In this document: positions 53,561 to 62,284 of the stretch, in pieces
How the letters are laid out: every line of letters starts with the position of its first letter
Numbering within the stretch: position 1 is the stretch's first letter
Assembly (NCBI GenBank): GCA_031292035.1
Contig: JARLHX010000423.1
Location: 184,357 to 248,356 of the forward strand
Reading direction: 5' to 3'
Origin: Negativicutes bacterium
Lineage (GTDB): Bacteria > Bacillota_C > Negativicutes > Sporomusales_B > JARLHX01
DNA: 64,000 nucleotides
Translations under genes and position numbers: made by a program
Notes under the pieces: model-generated
What the model saw: only the letters and a program-made list of their open reading frames with translations
Database searches by the model: none
Told to the model about the DNA's origin: nothing

Positions 53561-54724
53561 ACGGCGGCCGCGGACAAAACGGCCGATGCGTTCGATGGCC
53601 TCAGACAGGTTGGCGATCGATGAAGCGTAGGAACAGCGGACAAATCCGGCGCCGCTTGCCCCGAAGGCGTCGCCAGGCACCAGGGCCACCTTTTCGGCTT
53701 TCAGGAGCTGCTCGGCAAAGGCGAGCGAGTCCAGACCGGTTTCCCGGATGGAAGGGAAGATGTAAAACGCGCCTTTGGGTTCGAAGCAGGGCAGTCCGAT
53801 CTGGCGGAATCCTTCGATCATCAGCCGGCGGCGACGGTTGTATTCATCCACCATCTTGACGACGTCGCCCTCGCCGTATTTTAGGGCCTCGATGGCGGCG
53901 ATCTGTCCGGTGATCGGGGCGCAGAGCATAGTGTATTGATGGATTTTTGTCATGGCATTGATGAAGTCCCGGTTGGACAGAGCGTAGCCCACCCGCCAGC
54001 CGGTCATGGCGTAGGCTTTGGAAAAACCGTTGAGTAAAATAGTGCGGTCGCGCATCCCCGGCAAGCTGGAAAAACAGGTGTGACGGCCTTGGTAGGTCAG
54101 GTCGGCGTAAATTTCATCTGAGATGACAATTAGGTCGTGCTTTTCGGCGAAAGCGGCAATAGCCGCCAATTCGTCGCGGGTCAATATAGTTCCGGTCGGG
54201 TTGTTGGGGTAGCCGATGAGCAGGGCCTTGGTGCGGGGGGTTGTCAGTTCTTCCAGCTGATCGACGGTCACGCGAAATTCGTTTTCCAGACTGGTCGGGA
54301 CAACCACCGGTTTGCCGCCGGCCAGGGTCACACAGGCCTTGTAGGAGACATAGCAGGGCTCAGGCACCAGCACCTCGTCGCCGGGGCTGAGGATGGCCCG
54401 CATGGCCAGGTCGAGGGCCTCGCTGACCCCTACCGTGACCAGGACTTCTTTGCGGGGGTCATAGGTCACATCGTATTTGCTGGCGATATGGCGGGCGATC
54501 TCTTCCCGCAGCTCCAGTAGGCCGTAGTTGGAGGTGTAGGCGGTGTAGCCTTTCTGGAGGCCGTAGACACAGCTTTCGCGAATATGCCAGGGAGTGACGA
54601 AGTCGGGTTCGCCGACCCCTAAAGAGATGACGCCTTTGGTTTCGGCGACAATGTCAAAGAAACGCCGTATGCCGGAAGGCGGAATGGCCCGGACGATGGG
54701 TGATACCCGTTCTCCCCAGTTCAT
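53558..54724 (-). CDS. alaT: Class I/II aminotransferase, probable alanine transaminase (AlaT-like)
   Basis: A 388-residue PLP enzyme of the aspartate-aminotransferase superfamily. SLGVGEPDFVTPWHI at the start, YTSNYGLLELREEIA, IGYPNNPTGTIL, VISDEIYADLTY and the PLP lysine in LNGFSKAYAMTGWRVGYAL (near residue 235) are canonical. The gene order (Lrp-type regulator, then aminotransferase, overlapping by 4 nt) is that of Bacillus yugG-yugH (alaR-alaT), and the leader T-box reads an alanine codon, so the main role is probably pyruvate to alanine. Aromatic or aspartate activity cannot be excluded from sequence. Confidence 0.86.
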   Translation of the reverse strand: MNWGERVSPIVRAIPPSGIRRFFDIVAETKGVISLGVGEPDFVTPWHIRESCVYGLQKGYTAYTSNYGLLELREEIARHIASKYDVTYDPRKEVLVTVGVSEALDLAMRAILSPGDEVLVPEPCYVSYKACVTLAGGKPVVVPTSLENEFRVTVDQLEELTTPRTKALLIGYPNNPTGTILTRDELAAIAAFAEKHDLIVISDEIYADLTYQGRHTCFSSLPGMRDRTILLNGFSKAYAMTGWRVGYALSNRDFINAMTKIHQYTMLCAPITGQIAAIEALKYGEGDVVKMVDEYNRRRRLMIEGFRQIGLPCFEPKGAFYIFPSIRETGLDSLAFAEQLLKAEKVALVPGDAFGASGAGFVRCSYASSIANLSEAIERIGRFVRGRR

Positions 54725-55200
54725 GGATATACCACCAGCCGGCGGTCTTCTTCCTCGTCTTCGATGATGACGCCGGCTTCTTTGTACATTTTCAGCATGA
54801 AGTGGGTGGTGGTGCTGATTACCCCTTCGATGGTCGAGAGCTTGTTAGACACAAACTGAGAGACCTCTTTGAGGGTATTGCCTTCAACCATCACCAGCAG
54901 GTCGTACGCCCCGGACATCAGATAGAGGCTACGCACTTCGGGGAAGCGGTGGATGCGCTCGGCGATGGAGTCAAAGCCGACTTCACGCTGGGGAGTGATT
55001 TTGACGTCAATGACAGCAGTGACCCGCTCGACACCGGCCTTCTCCCAGTTGATGATGGTCTGGTATTTGACGATGATTTTTTCTGCTTCCAGGCGCTGGA
55101 TGAGCGCCGCAACTTCCGTTTGCGGCCGATTGAGCATGGTTGCCAGCTGCTCAACCGTCAGAGTATGGTCTTTTTCTATGAGTTCCAGTAATTCGAGCAT
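54721..55200 (-). CDS. alaR: Lrp/AsnC-family regulator (AlaR-like)
   Basis: A 159-residue protein from ATG 55200 (or GTG 55209, which sits against the ribosome-binding site AGGAAGAGG). Residues 1-50 form the helix-turn-helix (LELIEKDHTLTVEQLATMLNRPQTEVAALI). The RAM domain follows (VTAVIDVKITPQ, SLYLMSGAYDLLVMVEGNTLKEV). The end overlaps the aminotransferase gene by 4 nt. In Bacillus the orthologous pair controls alanine synthesis; here the regulator is itself under the T-box. Confidence 0.86.
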   Translation of the reverse strand: MLELLELIEKDHTLTVEQLATMLNRPQTEVAALIQRLEAEKIIVKYQTIINWEKAGVERVTAVIDVKITPQREVGFDSIAERIHRFPEVRSLYLMSGAYDLLVMVEGNTLKEVSQFVSNKLSTIEGVISTTTHFMLKMYKEAGVIIEDEEEDRRLVVYP

Positions 55201-55224
55201 TTGCTCCACCTCTTCCTGAAAATA

Positions 55225-55445
55225 AATAAATCCCGTCCTGTAAAGGACGGGATTAGTGTTCCCGCGGTACCACCTAATTTAGCCATGCGGCTCGCCTCTG
55301 CCCGTTAACGCCGGGGGTACGGTGCAGCCTACTGAATTCGGCCCACAGCTCCGGGGTGGCTTTCCTGAACGCTCTTCCTGCCGGCTCTCACCCAACCCGG
55401 CTCTCTGCAAGGAGCGGCGCCAGTACTTTCCCTGTCATCGCCATA
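55225..55445 (-). promoter_or_regulatory. T-box leader, alanine (specifier GCC)
   Basis: Read on the minus strand: the Stem I start CGATGACAGGGAAAGTACTGG, the distal GCAGAGAGCCGGGTTGGGTGAGAGCCGG-type region (in two parts), then GGAAAGCCACCCC, where GAAA-NNN-A flanks the specifier GCC (plus-strand 55358-55360), an alanine codon. The T-box itself, GGTGGTACCGCGGG, lies at 55274-55261, followed by the terminator TCCCGTCCT/AGGACGGGA with a T-rich tail (to 55225). Uncharged tRNA-Ala would stabilise the antiterminator and switch on the regulator-aminotransferase operon. The specifier call rests on the pattern seen in the glyQS leader. Confidence 0.92.
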
Positions 55446-55463
55446 TTTATATTGGTTTCATCT

Positions 55464-55492
55464 ATAATAGCATGAAAGAAGAGGCGATGCAA
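55464..55492 (-). promoter_or_regulatory. Promoter of the T-box operon
   Basis: On the minus strand, TTGCAT (55492-55487), 17-nt spacer and TATTAT (55469-55464), about 20 nt before Stem I. Confidence 0.65.
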
Positions 55493-55537
55493 GCAGAGAA
55501 CAGGAAGGAATCATTCGGCTTCAAGGCGGCTAAACGA

Positions 55538-56365
55538 TTAAGTCAAGCTTCCTTGTGCAGGCGAACTTAAAACCTTTCCGTCAAAGCTGGGCAGCTTTGG
55601 CGTGACGTTGTTTTGCGAGTGACCAAACTCGGTCATATATTTCCAGTAGCGCATCGGCATGTGACTCCTGCGGCACTCAGGGTTATGTCGTTCTTGAATG
55701 GCAATGGTATTGTAAAATACCCGCCACAGATCCCGAAAGGTCTGCTCTTCTTCACCAGCTTCCGGCATTTCCAGAGTATCGATCGGGACGACCGCAGATC
55801 GGTATGGTTGATAAATTAGGCCCATGCCGTGGGTCTTATCGTGGATCAAAAAACACTCTTCAGGATAGCGTTCGCAAAAGTAGCGCGTAAGGAGCGGCAG
55901 TACAAAATTTTTAGGAGCGATCTCCCCCACCAGAACGTTGTTGAAGATGGAAAACCGCAGGAAGCCTTTTAGTAAATGACTTTCCCGGTCCAAATGGGTA
56001 ACTGCTTTATTCAGGGTGTTCACTGTGTCGTCTGTCAGCATATTCATGACAGCCGGACCGTGACGGTATCCCAGCCGCAGGAATAGCAGGATATATAGCT
56101 CTTTTTGCGGCAGGCAAGTTAAAAAAGCGTGGCGCACAAAGTGCAGCGCCGCCGGTCCAATTTTAGCGGGGATGGAGGCCAATACCCGTCTGGCTTTTTG
56201 TAAATCGGTCGGAATTTGTTTTCCGGAAAAGAGCTGGAGCTGAGATGCATCAGGCAAAACAATATCGATGGGAATTTCTTTTGTTTCATAGCTTTCAAAG
56301 ACACAACACAATAATCCGTCAAAACTTCCATCATAATGGTAAACCAAACCTGACTGGTCAAGCAT
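55538..56365 (-). CDS. TIGR03915-type DNA-metabolism protein (DUF4130)
   Basis: A 275-residue protein from ATG 56365 (GGAGG 9 nt upstream). VYHYDGSFDGLLCCVFESY at the start, the middle LLFLRLGYRHG and LKGFLRFS, and the C-terminal RDLWRVFYNTIAIQERHNPECRRSHMPMRYWKYMTEF stretch are typical of the probable DNA-metabolism proteins (DUF4130, distantly related to uracil-DNA glycosylases) that always accompany a radical SAM partner. That partner gene lies 4 nt upstream. The reaction is unknown. Confidence 0.85.
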   Translation of the reverse strand: MLDQSGLVYHYDGSFDGLLCCVFESYETKEIPIDIVLPDASQLQLFSGKQIPTDLQKARRVLASIPAKIGPAALHFVRHAFLTCLPQKELYILLFLRLGYRHGPAVMNMLTDDTVNTLNKAVTHLDRESHLLKGFLRFSIFNNVLVGEIAPKNFVLPLLTRYFCERYPEECFLIHDKTHGMGLIYQPYRSAVVPIDTLEMPEAGEEEQTFRDLWRVFYNTIAIQERHNPECRRSHMPMRYWKYMTEFGHSQNNVTPKLPSFDGKVLSSPAQGSLT

Positions 56366-56369
56366 TTTG

Positions 56370-57668
56370 TTACATCCTCCCTGGCAGGGCCAGCAAAGAA
56401 GGCTGGTCAAACAGCGTAAGCTGTTCTGCCTGCAAAGAGGAACGCGCATTAAGTAGTTGCAGACCCTTTTCCGAGAGCAAAGAGCGGAGCATGGAATTTT
56501 GTGAGATCTTTATACCTTCGGCGCTTTTTCCGCTGCAGGTAATAAAATATTGGGCGCGTTTGAGGACAACCCCCAGTTTTTTCAGACCCTCTAGACGGAG
56601 AACTGTTGTACGGCGAGCAGTCACGATCCGGTTGGCACTGTTTACGCCGATGCCCGGAACTCTGAGTAGGTCACGATAAGGAGCGCGGTTTACATCTACA
56701 GGGAAAAATTCCATATGATTGAGTGCCCAGTTGCATTTGGGGTCAAAATAGGGATTAAAACTTTGATGCTCTTGGTCGAGCAGCTCGTTGGCGGCAAAGC
56801 CGTAGAATCTGAGCAGCCAGTCTGCCTGATAAAGGCGGTGTTCCCGTAAAAGGGGCGGTTGTGTTTCCAAGGAAGGCAGGAGAGAATTTTCGGCTACCGG
56901 AATATAGGCCGAGAAAAAAACGCGTTTCAGTTTATATTTCTTATAAAGACCTTCGGTCAAATTTAGAATTTGAAAATCTGTTTCTGGGGTAGCACCGATA
57001 ATCATCTGTGTACTCTGCCCGGCGGGAACAAATTTAGGAGTGTGCTGATATTTGACTATGTCGCGCGAATTCTCTTGGATGCGGTTTTGAATATGGCTTA
57101 TTGGTGAAAGAATAGAATCCTTTGTCTTCTCCGGCGCCAATAGCCGCAAGCTGTTTTGCGACGGCAACTCAATATTTACACTCATCCGGTCGGCCAGCAT
57201 CCCCAGGCGGGTGACCAGCGCATTGTTCGCTCCGGGGATCGCCTTGGCGTGAATGTAGCCGGCAAACCGATACTCCTCGCGCAGAATACGCAAGGCCTCA
57301 ATCAATTGTTCTGAGGTGTAGTCCGGATTTTTCAGTACGCCGGAGCTCAAAAAAAGACCCTCGATGTAATTGCGCCGATAAAAATTGATGGTAAGATCAG
57401 CTAATTCCCGCGGGGTAAAGGAGGCGCGCGGCGTGTCGTGTGACCGGCGATTCACGCAGTATTTACAGTCATAGGCGCACATATTGGTCATGAGCACCTT
57501 GAGCAGGGAAATGCATCGCCCATCTGCCGAAAAGCTGTGACAGATGCCGGCCGCAGATGCATTGCCGATTCCCCCGGCCGCCGCCTTTTTATTAACCCCG
57601 CTCGAAGTGCAGGCAACATCATATTTCGCGGCGTCGGTTAAAATTTTCAGCTTATCGAAAACATCCAT
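56370..57668 (-). CDS. Radical SAM protein, putative DNA modification/repair (TIGR03916)
   Basis: A 432-residue enzyme from ATG 57668 (GGGAG 9 nt upstream; ATG 57674 is also possible). The SAM cluster motif CAYDCKYCVNRRSHD is near residue 67. The C-terminal part has a helix-hairpin-helix (RVPGIGVNSANRIVTARR) that may contact DNA. It forms a two-gene unit with the DUF4130 protein. The pair is widespread in Firmicutes and assigned to DNA repair or modification only by domain content. Confidence 0.88.
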   Translation of the reverse strand: MDVFDKLKILTDAAKYDVACTSSGVNKKAAAGGIGNASAAGICHSFSADGRCISLLKVLMTNMCAYDCKYCVNRRSHDTPRASFTPRELADLTINFYRRNYIEGLFLSSGVLKNPDYTSEQLIEALRILREEYRFAGYIHAKAIPGANNALVTRLGMLADRMSVNIELPSQNSLRLLAPEKTKDSILSPISHIQNRIQENSRDIVKYQHTPKFVPAGQSTQMIIGATPETDFQILNLTEGLYKKYKLKRVFFSAYIPVAENSLLPSLETQPPLLREHRLYQADWLLRFYGFAANELLDQEHQSFNPYFDPKCNWALNHMEFFPVDVNRAPYRDLLRVPGIGVNSANRIVTARRTTVLRLEGLKKLGVVLKRAQYFITCSGKSAEGIKISQNSMLRSLLSEKGLQLLNARSSLQAEQLTLFDQPSLLALPGRM

Positions 57669-57867
57669 GTCCATCAACTCCCGTTGTCAATCACAAGAAG
57701 CTACTTCTATTATAATGCCCAGAACATATGTTTGGCAAACAATTGTTCTGTTATCATAAATTTATTGCTGAATTGGTGATTTTTATACAAGGAGTTGCTA
57801 CAATCAGGCCGAATTAGGAAGGAAATATATTGTGCTAACACCTGAAGGTTATATCTGTGGAGGAAAC

Positions 57868-59037
57868 GTGTCGGAAATTACGCTGATCTTAGTCACTTTA
57901 AGCAGAGCTGCCTTCTTAATAGCGAGTATCTGGCTTGATTATTCCTTGCTAACATCCAATCGTCCGATATGGTTTCAGACGGTAGCCTTTGCCGGCACAT
58001 GGATTGTGGTGTATTTTTTGCGCGGTCTTTTGCTCCCAATAATCGTTGACCCCTTTTTAGTCGGTTATATACTGAGCTTATTTTACTTGATCCCCTTTGC
58101 ATTGGTTTTCAAGGAAACAATGCACGCTAAAATTTTCGTGTTTTTTATGGTTTCTTCTTTTTCCCTCTGTATTTTTGTTATTGGTCTGTATTTAGAGGTA
58201 TTAGTGTTTGGACGTTTGGTAGGCGGCCTGCTTTTGACCGGCCTTTTGCTGGAACTGGCAGCTATACCCTTAATAAGAAGACATATTACACCCCATGTTA
58301 GAAATATTATCGAAGTTATCAATCAGCAAAACTCCAGTTTTACATTTTTCCCGATTTTGTCGTTTGTGTTATTGGCGTTTTATGGTGTGCAAAGAACCTA
58401 TTTTCTGTCAACCTTTATTCCTTTACTATTATGTACCTTGGTGGTTGCTTTCTCCTATTACCTGATCGCCAAATCCATAGAACAGACCAAGCGCAATCAA
58501 CAACTGACGGTGACTGCAAGGACTGATAGTCTGACCGGTTTATATAACCGGCGGCATATGGAGCAAAGAATTCTGGAAGAGATTGAACAGTTTCAAAGAA
58601 CCGGTTTGGTATTTGCGCTGATTATTGCCGATATTGATTTATTCAAAGAGATCAATGACAGGTACGGCCATGATTGTGGAGATTTCCTGTTGAAGTCGGT
58701 ATCTGAAGATCTGCGAACATCGGTCAGGGAGTCTGATGCAGTTGCTCGCTGGGGCGGCGATGAATTTCTCCTGCTGCTACCAACAACCAATGCGGAAAAT
58801 GCAGTGGGACTGGCTGAACGGATCAGAGCGGGTGTGGAAAAGCGCAGGTATGGTTATGGCAAGGAAGCTTTATCGGTGACCTTAACATTAGGTGTTTCGG
58901 TTATTGGGGGTGACGGCGATACAGTCGACGGTCTTATTAAGAAAGCGGATCTGATTATGTACGAAGGTAAAAAGGCCGGTCGTAACTGCGTAGTACTCGC
59001 TGGTAGTATCGCTGTTAAAGAGATGCCTGATAGCTAG
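57868..59037 (+). CDS. Membrane diguanylate cyclase (GGDEF)
   Basis: A 389-residue protein. GTG 57868 has GGAGG 4 nt upstream; an in-frame GTG at 57832 is less likely. Residues about 1-215 hold six to seven hydrophobic helices forming an unknown sensor. The GGDEF domain follows (LTGLYNRRHMEQRI, DIDLFKEINDRYGHDCGD) with the active site RWGGDEF near residue 296. RESD, five residues before GGDEF, is an intact inhibitory I-site, so it should be an active, product-inhibited c-di-GMP synthase. No nearby effector is evident. AT-richer than neighbours. Confidence 0.92.
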   Translation: MSEITLILVTLSRAAFLIASIWLDYSLLTSNRPIWFQTVAFAGTWIVVYFLRGLLLPIIVDPFLVGYILSLFYLIPFALVFKETMHAKIFVFFMVSSFSLCIFVIGLYLEVLVFGRLVGGLLLTGLLLELAAIPLIRRHITPHVRNIIEVINQQNSSFTFFPILSFVLLAFYGVQRTYFLSTFIPLLLCTLVVAFSYYLIAKSIEQTKRNQQLTVTARTDSLTGLYNRRHMEQRILEEIEQFQRTGLVFALIIADIDLFKEINDRYGHDCGDFLLKSVSEDLRTSVRESDAVARWGGDEFLLLLPTTNAENAVGLAERIRAGVEKRRYGYGKEALSVTLTLGVSVIGGDGDTVDGLIKKADLIMYEGKKAGRNCVVLAGSIAVKEMPDS

Positions 59038-59454
59038 TCGCGCTATTGCGATTGATGCAAACATGCGACTTGCGCGTAGGGACAGGTGAGACGGTAGTTT
59101 GCCCCTTCTAGTTATCGCAATTTTGCGACAAAGGAATAATTTCCAAAAAAGGAAGCCTTGAGGAAAAACAAGGCTTCCTTTTTTTGGCATATAATTTGCA
59201 AGTAAATAGGAGCAGGCAGGACAATGGCGGCTGGATATCGATGGATCAAGAGAACATAAATCATGAGACAGGGTATTGCTATGAGGTTATCTGGTTCACC
59301 AGTGGGGGAGTGATGTCATGGCTTGACTGCCGGGGAGAAGAAGGGGGGGAGCAATTTCTCATAAATTGAGGCCGGTTTTAGGGTAGTGAAGTAGGTTCTC
59401 GAAAGGCTTGTTAACACAGGAATTCTAAGATTAGTTGAAATGGAGGCATTGTGA
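59038..59454. other. Gene-free interval of 417 bp
   Basis: Contains the terminator at 59145-59185 and otherwise no supported gene; a 61-codon frame at 59184 lacks coding character and a ribosome-binding site. Confidence 0.6.
59145..59185 (+). terminator. Intrinsic terminator after the diguanylate cyclase
   Basis: AAGGAAGCCTTG and CAAGGCTTCCTT arms followed by T7. Confidence 0.92.
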
Positions 59455-60354
59455 ATGAAAAGTTGGAAAGCTTGTCTCGTAGTTTGTCTATTGGCGGTTA
59501 TTTGCCTTTTGGTGGCAACCCCTGCGACCCAGGCCGCCGGTGTTCCGGGAATGAAGGTATACCTTCTCGACAACGGCTGGCTTGAATGTGACGCAAACTG
59601 GATGGTCGCCAATACCACCCTAGGGACGGCTGCAAACCCGAACGCCCCTTCAAAATGGATCAAAATCCCCTGTTATGCCGTCTTGATCCAGCACCCTACC
59701 CAAGGATGGATCCTCTTCGATACAGGCAACAATCCCGAGGCCATGAATGGTTACTGGCCCGGCGGGCTTACTGCGATTTTCCCGTATTATCACACCGATC
59801 AGCAACTGCTTGTCAACCAACTGGAACTGATCGGTCTCAAACCAGATGACATCAAAACCGTAGTCTTATCGCACGGGCATCTCGACCATGCCGGCGGCTT
59901 ATTCCTCTTTAAACAAGCGGATGTTTACTGGGCCCGCTCCGATTTCGATTATGCCCAGCAGCTTGTTCATGCTCAGCCTGGGGCCATCTCCGGTGGCGCT
60001 TATATTACGGCTGACGTTGATCAAAAGTTAAAAGCCGTCCATTATGTTACCAAAGACTTCGAGCTTGCCCCGGGAGTTGAGGTGATCAATCTGCCGGGTC
60101 ATACCCCTGACGTTCTCGGTATTGTCGTTCATTTGCAGGGCGGCACCTATATCTTCCCCTCGGACGGGGTTTACACTGCGGCAAATTACGGTCCGCCAGC
60201 CAAATCATCAGGCATTGTTTATGACAGTCTGAGTTTCTTTGACTCCATCGAGAAAGTCCGGACGCTGGAAAAGAAATATGACGCCAAAGTCATGTTCTCA
60301 CATGAGATGGATCAGTTTAAGACCTTCAAGCTGGCTCCCGACTTTTATGAATAA
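59455..60354 (+). CDS. Exported N-acyl-homoserine-lactonase-like metallo-beta-lactamase-fold protein
   Basis: A 299-residue protein. Residues 1-27 are a signal peptide (basic start, hydrophobic core, TPATQAAG). The MBL domain has SHGHLDHAGG (HxHxDH), NLPGHTPDV (His) and a late FPSDGVYTA Asp, with MFSHEMDQF near the end. The overall layout is that of the AttM/AiiA-like lactonase family, but export to the periplasm or outside is unusual for classical AHL lactonases. Substrate may be a lactone or another ester; not decided by sequence. GGAGG lies 9 nt before ATG 59455. Confidence 0.8.
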   Translation: MKSWKACLVVCLLAVICLLVATPATQAAGVPGMKVYLLDNGWLECDANWMVANTTLGTAANPNAPSKWIKIPCYAVLIQHPTQGWILFDTGNNPEAMNGYWPGGLTAIFPYYHTDQQLLVNQLELIGLKPDDIKTVVLSHGHLDHAGGLFLFKQADVYWARSDFDYAQQLVHAQPGAISGGAYITADVDQKLKAVHYVTKDFELAPGVEVINLPGHTPDVLGIVVHLQGGTYIFPSDGVYTAANYGPPAKSSGIVYDSLSFFDSIEKVRTLEKKYDAKVMFSHEMDQFKTFKLAPDFYE

Positions 60355-60382
60355 ACTGGGAACAAGCGGCAACTAAAAAGAT

Positions 60383-60414
60383 CAAAGGCCTTTTCTTTTT
60401 GGAAAAGGCCTTTG
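60383..60414. terminator. Hairpin after the lactonase-like gene
   Basis: CAAAGGCCTTTT (60383-60394) and AAAAGGCCTTTG (60403-60414) are perfect arms. The plus-strand tail is only weakly T-rich. Confidence 0.7.
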
Positions 60415-60473
60415 GTTGATTCCCAGAATGTAAGTTGATACGCAATATACCGGTACGCAAAGGAGTCCTAACG

Positions 60474-61676
60474 ATGCTGCGACGGAAAAATCATAGTGTA
60501 ATCATAGTGCTGGCAGTTGTGCTGACGTGTGGCTTATTGTATGGAATGATCGACCGGTCTTCAAGTTCGCCAGGGGTGGGGGCGGTAAAATACGACAAGG
60601 CCGTCGTCTTATCGGCCGAGATCGAGGAAAGCAATACCTATGGCCCGCAAAGAGGTCAGAATGTGCAGGTGCGTTTGACAAACGGGCCTGACAGCGGAAA
60701 GACGGTGGAGATCTATAACAACCGCATGTCGACCAAACCGCGGGACACCGACATCATTCTTGCTCCGGGTGACCGGATCGTTCTACGGTCGGCTCCCGAA
60801 AATGGAGTGACGAAATATTTTTATGCTGATTTTGACCGGGTCCCCTACATCTATGTGATGGCGGCGGTATTTATAGCTAGCTTACTCTATTTTGGGCGGA
60901 TGATCGGCTTTAAGTCGCTGATCGGACTTGGGGTGTCGTTAGTCATCTTTTGGCAAGGCTTTCTTGCCTTGGCGATCAAGTCAAATTTCAATATTTACCT
61001 TTTAGCAATGGTTTTCTGTGCCGTTATCAGTCTGCTTGTCCTGGTGGTGGTCTACGGTTTTTCGGTCAAGACCCAGGCGGCCATTCTTGGGACCTGGGGC
61101 GGACTGATCTTCGCCGGTCTCCTGTCGTTTCTGGCCATTTATTTTTTGCATCTGACAGGGTACGAGACTGAGGAAGCCTTTTTGCTAAAAGCAAATGTTC
61201 TGCCGCTGTTGAATTTTCGCGGCATTCTCTTTGCCGGTGTCATCATTGGGGCTCTGGGGGCGATTATTGACGTGACTGTTTCGATCGCCTCGGCCCAGTA
61301 TGAGATTTATCAATCCTCCCCCGAAATTTCGTGGCGAGAGCTCTATGCGCGCGGCATGAATGTGGGCAAAGATATCATGGGGGCAATGACTATGACCCTT
61401 GTGCTCGCTTATGTTGGAAGTTCTATGCCGCTGCTGCTGATGATCGCAGTACTCAAACAGGTGGAGTTCGAAATGATTCTCAATTTACCGATAGTCGTTT
61501 CCGAGCTAGTTCGTGCCTTGATCGGCAGTGTCGGCTTGATATACGCCATCCCCCTTACCGCCCTTATTATGGCCACAATACTACACTATAAGCGATCGGT
61601 GATACAAAACAAAAGGGGAAAGAAGATTACGAATATCGATTCAGTGGCTATACCTCATGAATTAACAAATTCTTAG
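60474..61676 (+). CDS. YibE/F-family membrane protein
   Basis: A 400-residue protein from ATG 60474 (AAAGGAG 9 nt upstream). One N-terminal helix, an extracytoplasmic domain (about 35-115, VVLSAEIEES, VQVRLTNGPDSGKTVEIYN), then about seven helices with GALGAIIDVTVSIASAQYE and DIMGAMTMTLVLAYVGSSMPLLL, the YibE/F hallmarks. The family is common in Firmicutes and has no established function; some members have been linked to export. Single gene with its own terminator. Confidence 0.9.
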   Translation: MLRRKNHSVIIVLAVVLTCGLLYGMIDRSSSSPGVGAVKYDKAVVLSAEIEESNTYGPQRGQNVQVRLTNGPDSGKTVEIYNNRMSTKPRDTDIILAPGDRIVLRSAPENGVTKYFYADFDRVPYIYVMAAVFIASLLYFGRMIGFKSLIGLGVSLVIFWQGFLALAIKSNFNIYLLAMVFCAVISLLVLVVVYGFSVKTQAAILGTWGGLIFAGLLSFLAIYFLHLTGYETEEAFLLKANVLPLLNFRGILFAGVIIGALGAIIDVTVSIASAQYEIYQSSPEISWRELYARGMNVGKDIMGAMTMTLVLAYVGSSMPLLLMIAVLKQVEFEMILNLPIVVSELVRALIGSVGLIYAIPLTALIMATILHYKRSVIQNKRGKKITNIDSVAIPHELTNS

Positions 61677-61684
61677 GTTGTTTT

Positions 61685-61718
61685 AAAAAGCCCTCGCTAG
61701 CAGTAGCGAGGGCTTTCG
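61685..61718 (+). terminator. Intrinsic terminator after the YibE/F gene
   Basis: AAAGCCCTCGCTA and TAGCGAGGGCTTT arms around a 4-nt loop; the tail is short. Confidence 0.85.
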
Positions 61719-61781
61719 TGTCTGTTGATCTATAGTGAAGGCTATTTTTCGCTGATACTCATTTGTACTCAACCGGAAGGC

Positions 61782-62144
61782 TTACGCGTGGTTCTGTGAG
61801 ACTTCTTGCTCATTGTTTTCGGAAGGTTTGTATTTTATTCCCCACTCCGACATAAGCTGTAAAATCGGAATCAAAGTTTTGCCCTTCTCAGTCAGGGAAT
61901 ATTCCACTTTCGGAGGAATTTGGCGATATTCGTTGCGATTAATCAACTGTTCGGCTTCCAGTTCCTTGAGTTGTTGACTGAGCGTTTTGTGGGTGATTGG
62001 CGAGGCACTCTTTTTTATTTGACCATAGCGCTGTACGCCGTCATGAAACAATATCGCCAGAATAATCCATTTCCATTTACCGCCGACAACCGATAAAGTA
62101 TATACGATGGATTTTCCACATTCGTTCGTTGCGCAGTTTTTCAT
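61782..62144 (-). CDS. HxlR-family regulator
   Basis: A 120-residue winged-helix protein. CGKSIVYTLSVVGGKWKWIILAIL is the family start (here after a short Cys-containing N-terminus, MKNCATNECGK), then ITHKTLSQQLKELEAEQLI and VEYSLTEKGKTLIPIL. Cys4 and Cys9 could be redox-active, as in YodB/HypR-type members. It is divergent from the nitroreductase gene and probably represses it through the palindromes in between. Confidence 0.9.
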   Translation of the reverse strand: MKNCATNECGKSIVYTLSVVGGKWKWIILAILFHDGVQRYGQIKKSASPITHKTLSQQLKELEAEQLINRNEYRQIPPKVEYSLTEKGKTLIPILQLMSEWGIKYKPSENNEQEVSQNHA

Positions 62145-62156
62145 GACACTCTCCTT

Positions 62157-62189
62157 TTAGATAGTATCTAACTTTAAAGTGCATACTTT
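62157..62189. promoter_or_regulatory. Palindrome cluster between hxlR and nitroreductase genes
   Basis: TTAGATA-G-TATCTAA (62157-62171) is a perfect 15-bp palindrome. ACTTTAAAGT (62171-62180) is a perfect 10-bp palindrome, and AAAGT-GCAT-ACTTT (62176-62189) overlaps it. AGTAT...ATACT also spans the set. Likely HxlR operators, since the regulator gene starts 13 nt away. Confidence 0.6.
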
Positions 62190-62284
62190 TCTTTTCGATC
62201 AAATGATATACAATGAGAAGAAAAAGATCAAGCAAAATGTTGCTTTAAAAGGGGAAGGCACCGACAAGTGGTGAAACGGAAGGG

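Noticed and set aside
55225..55445. tRNA gene
   Set aside because: The structured region is a T-box leader; it lacks an acceptor stem and T-loop. No tRNA or rRNA gene was seen in the window.
55322..55570. 82-codon plus-strand open frame opposite the T-box leader
   Set aside because: The minus strand holds conserved T-box elements; the plus-strand frame lacks a start site.
59184..59369. 61-codon open frame after the diguanylate cyclase
   Set aside because: No convincing ribosome-binding site or protein features; starts in the tail of a terminator.
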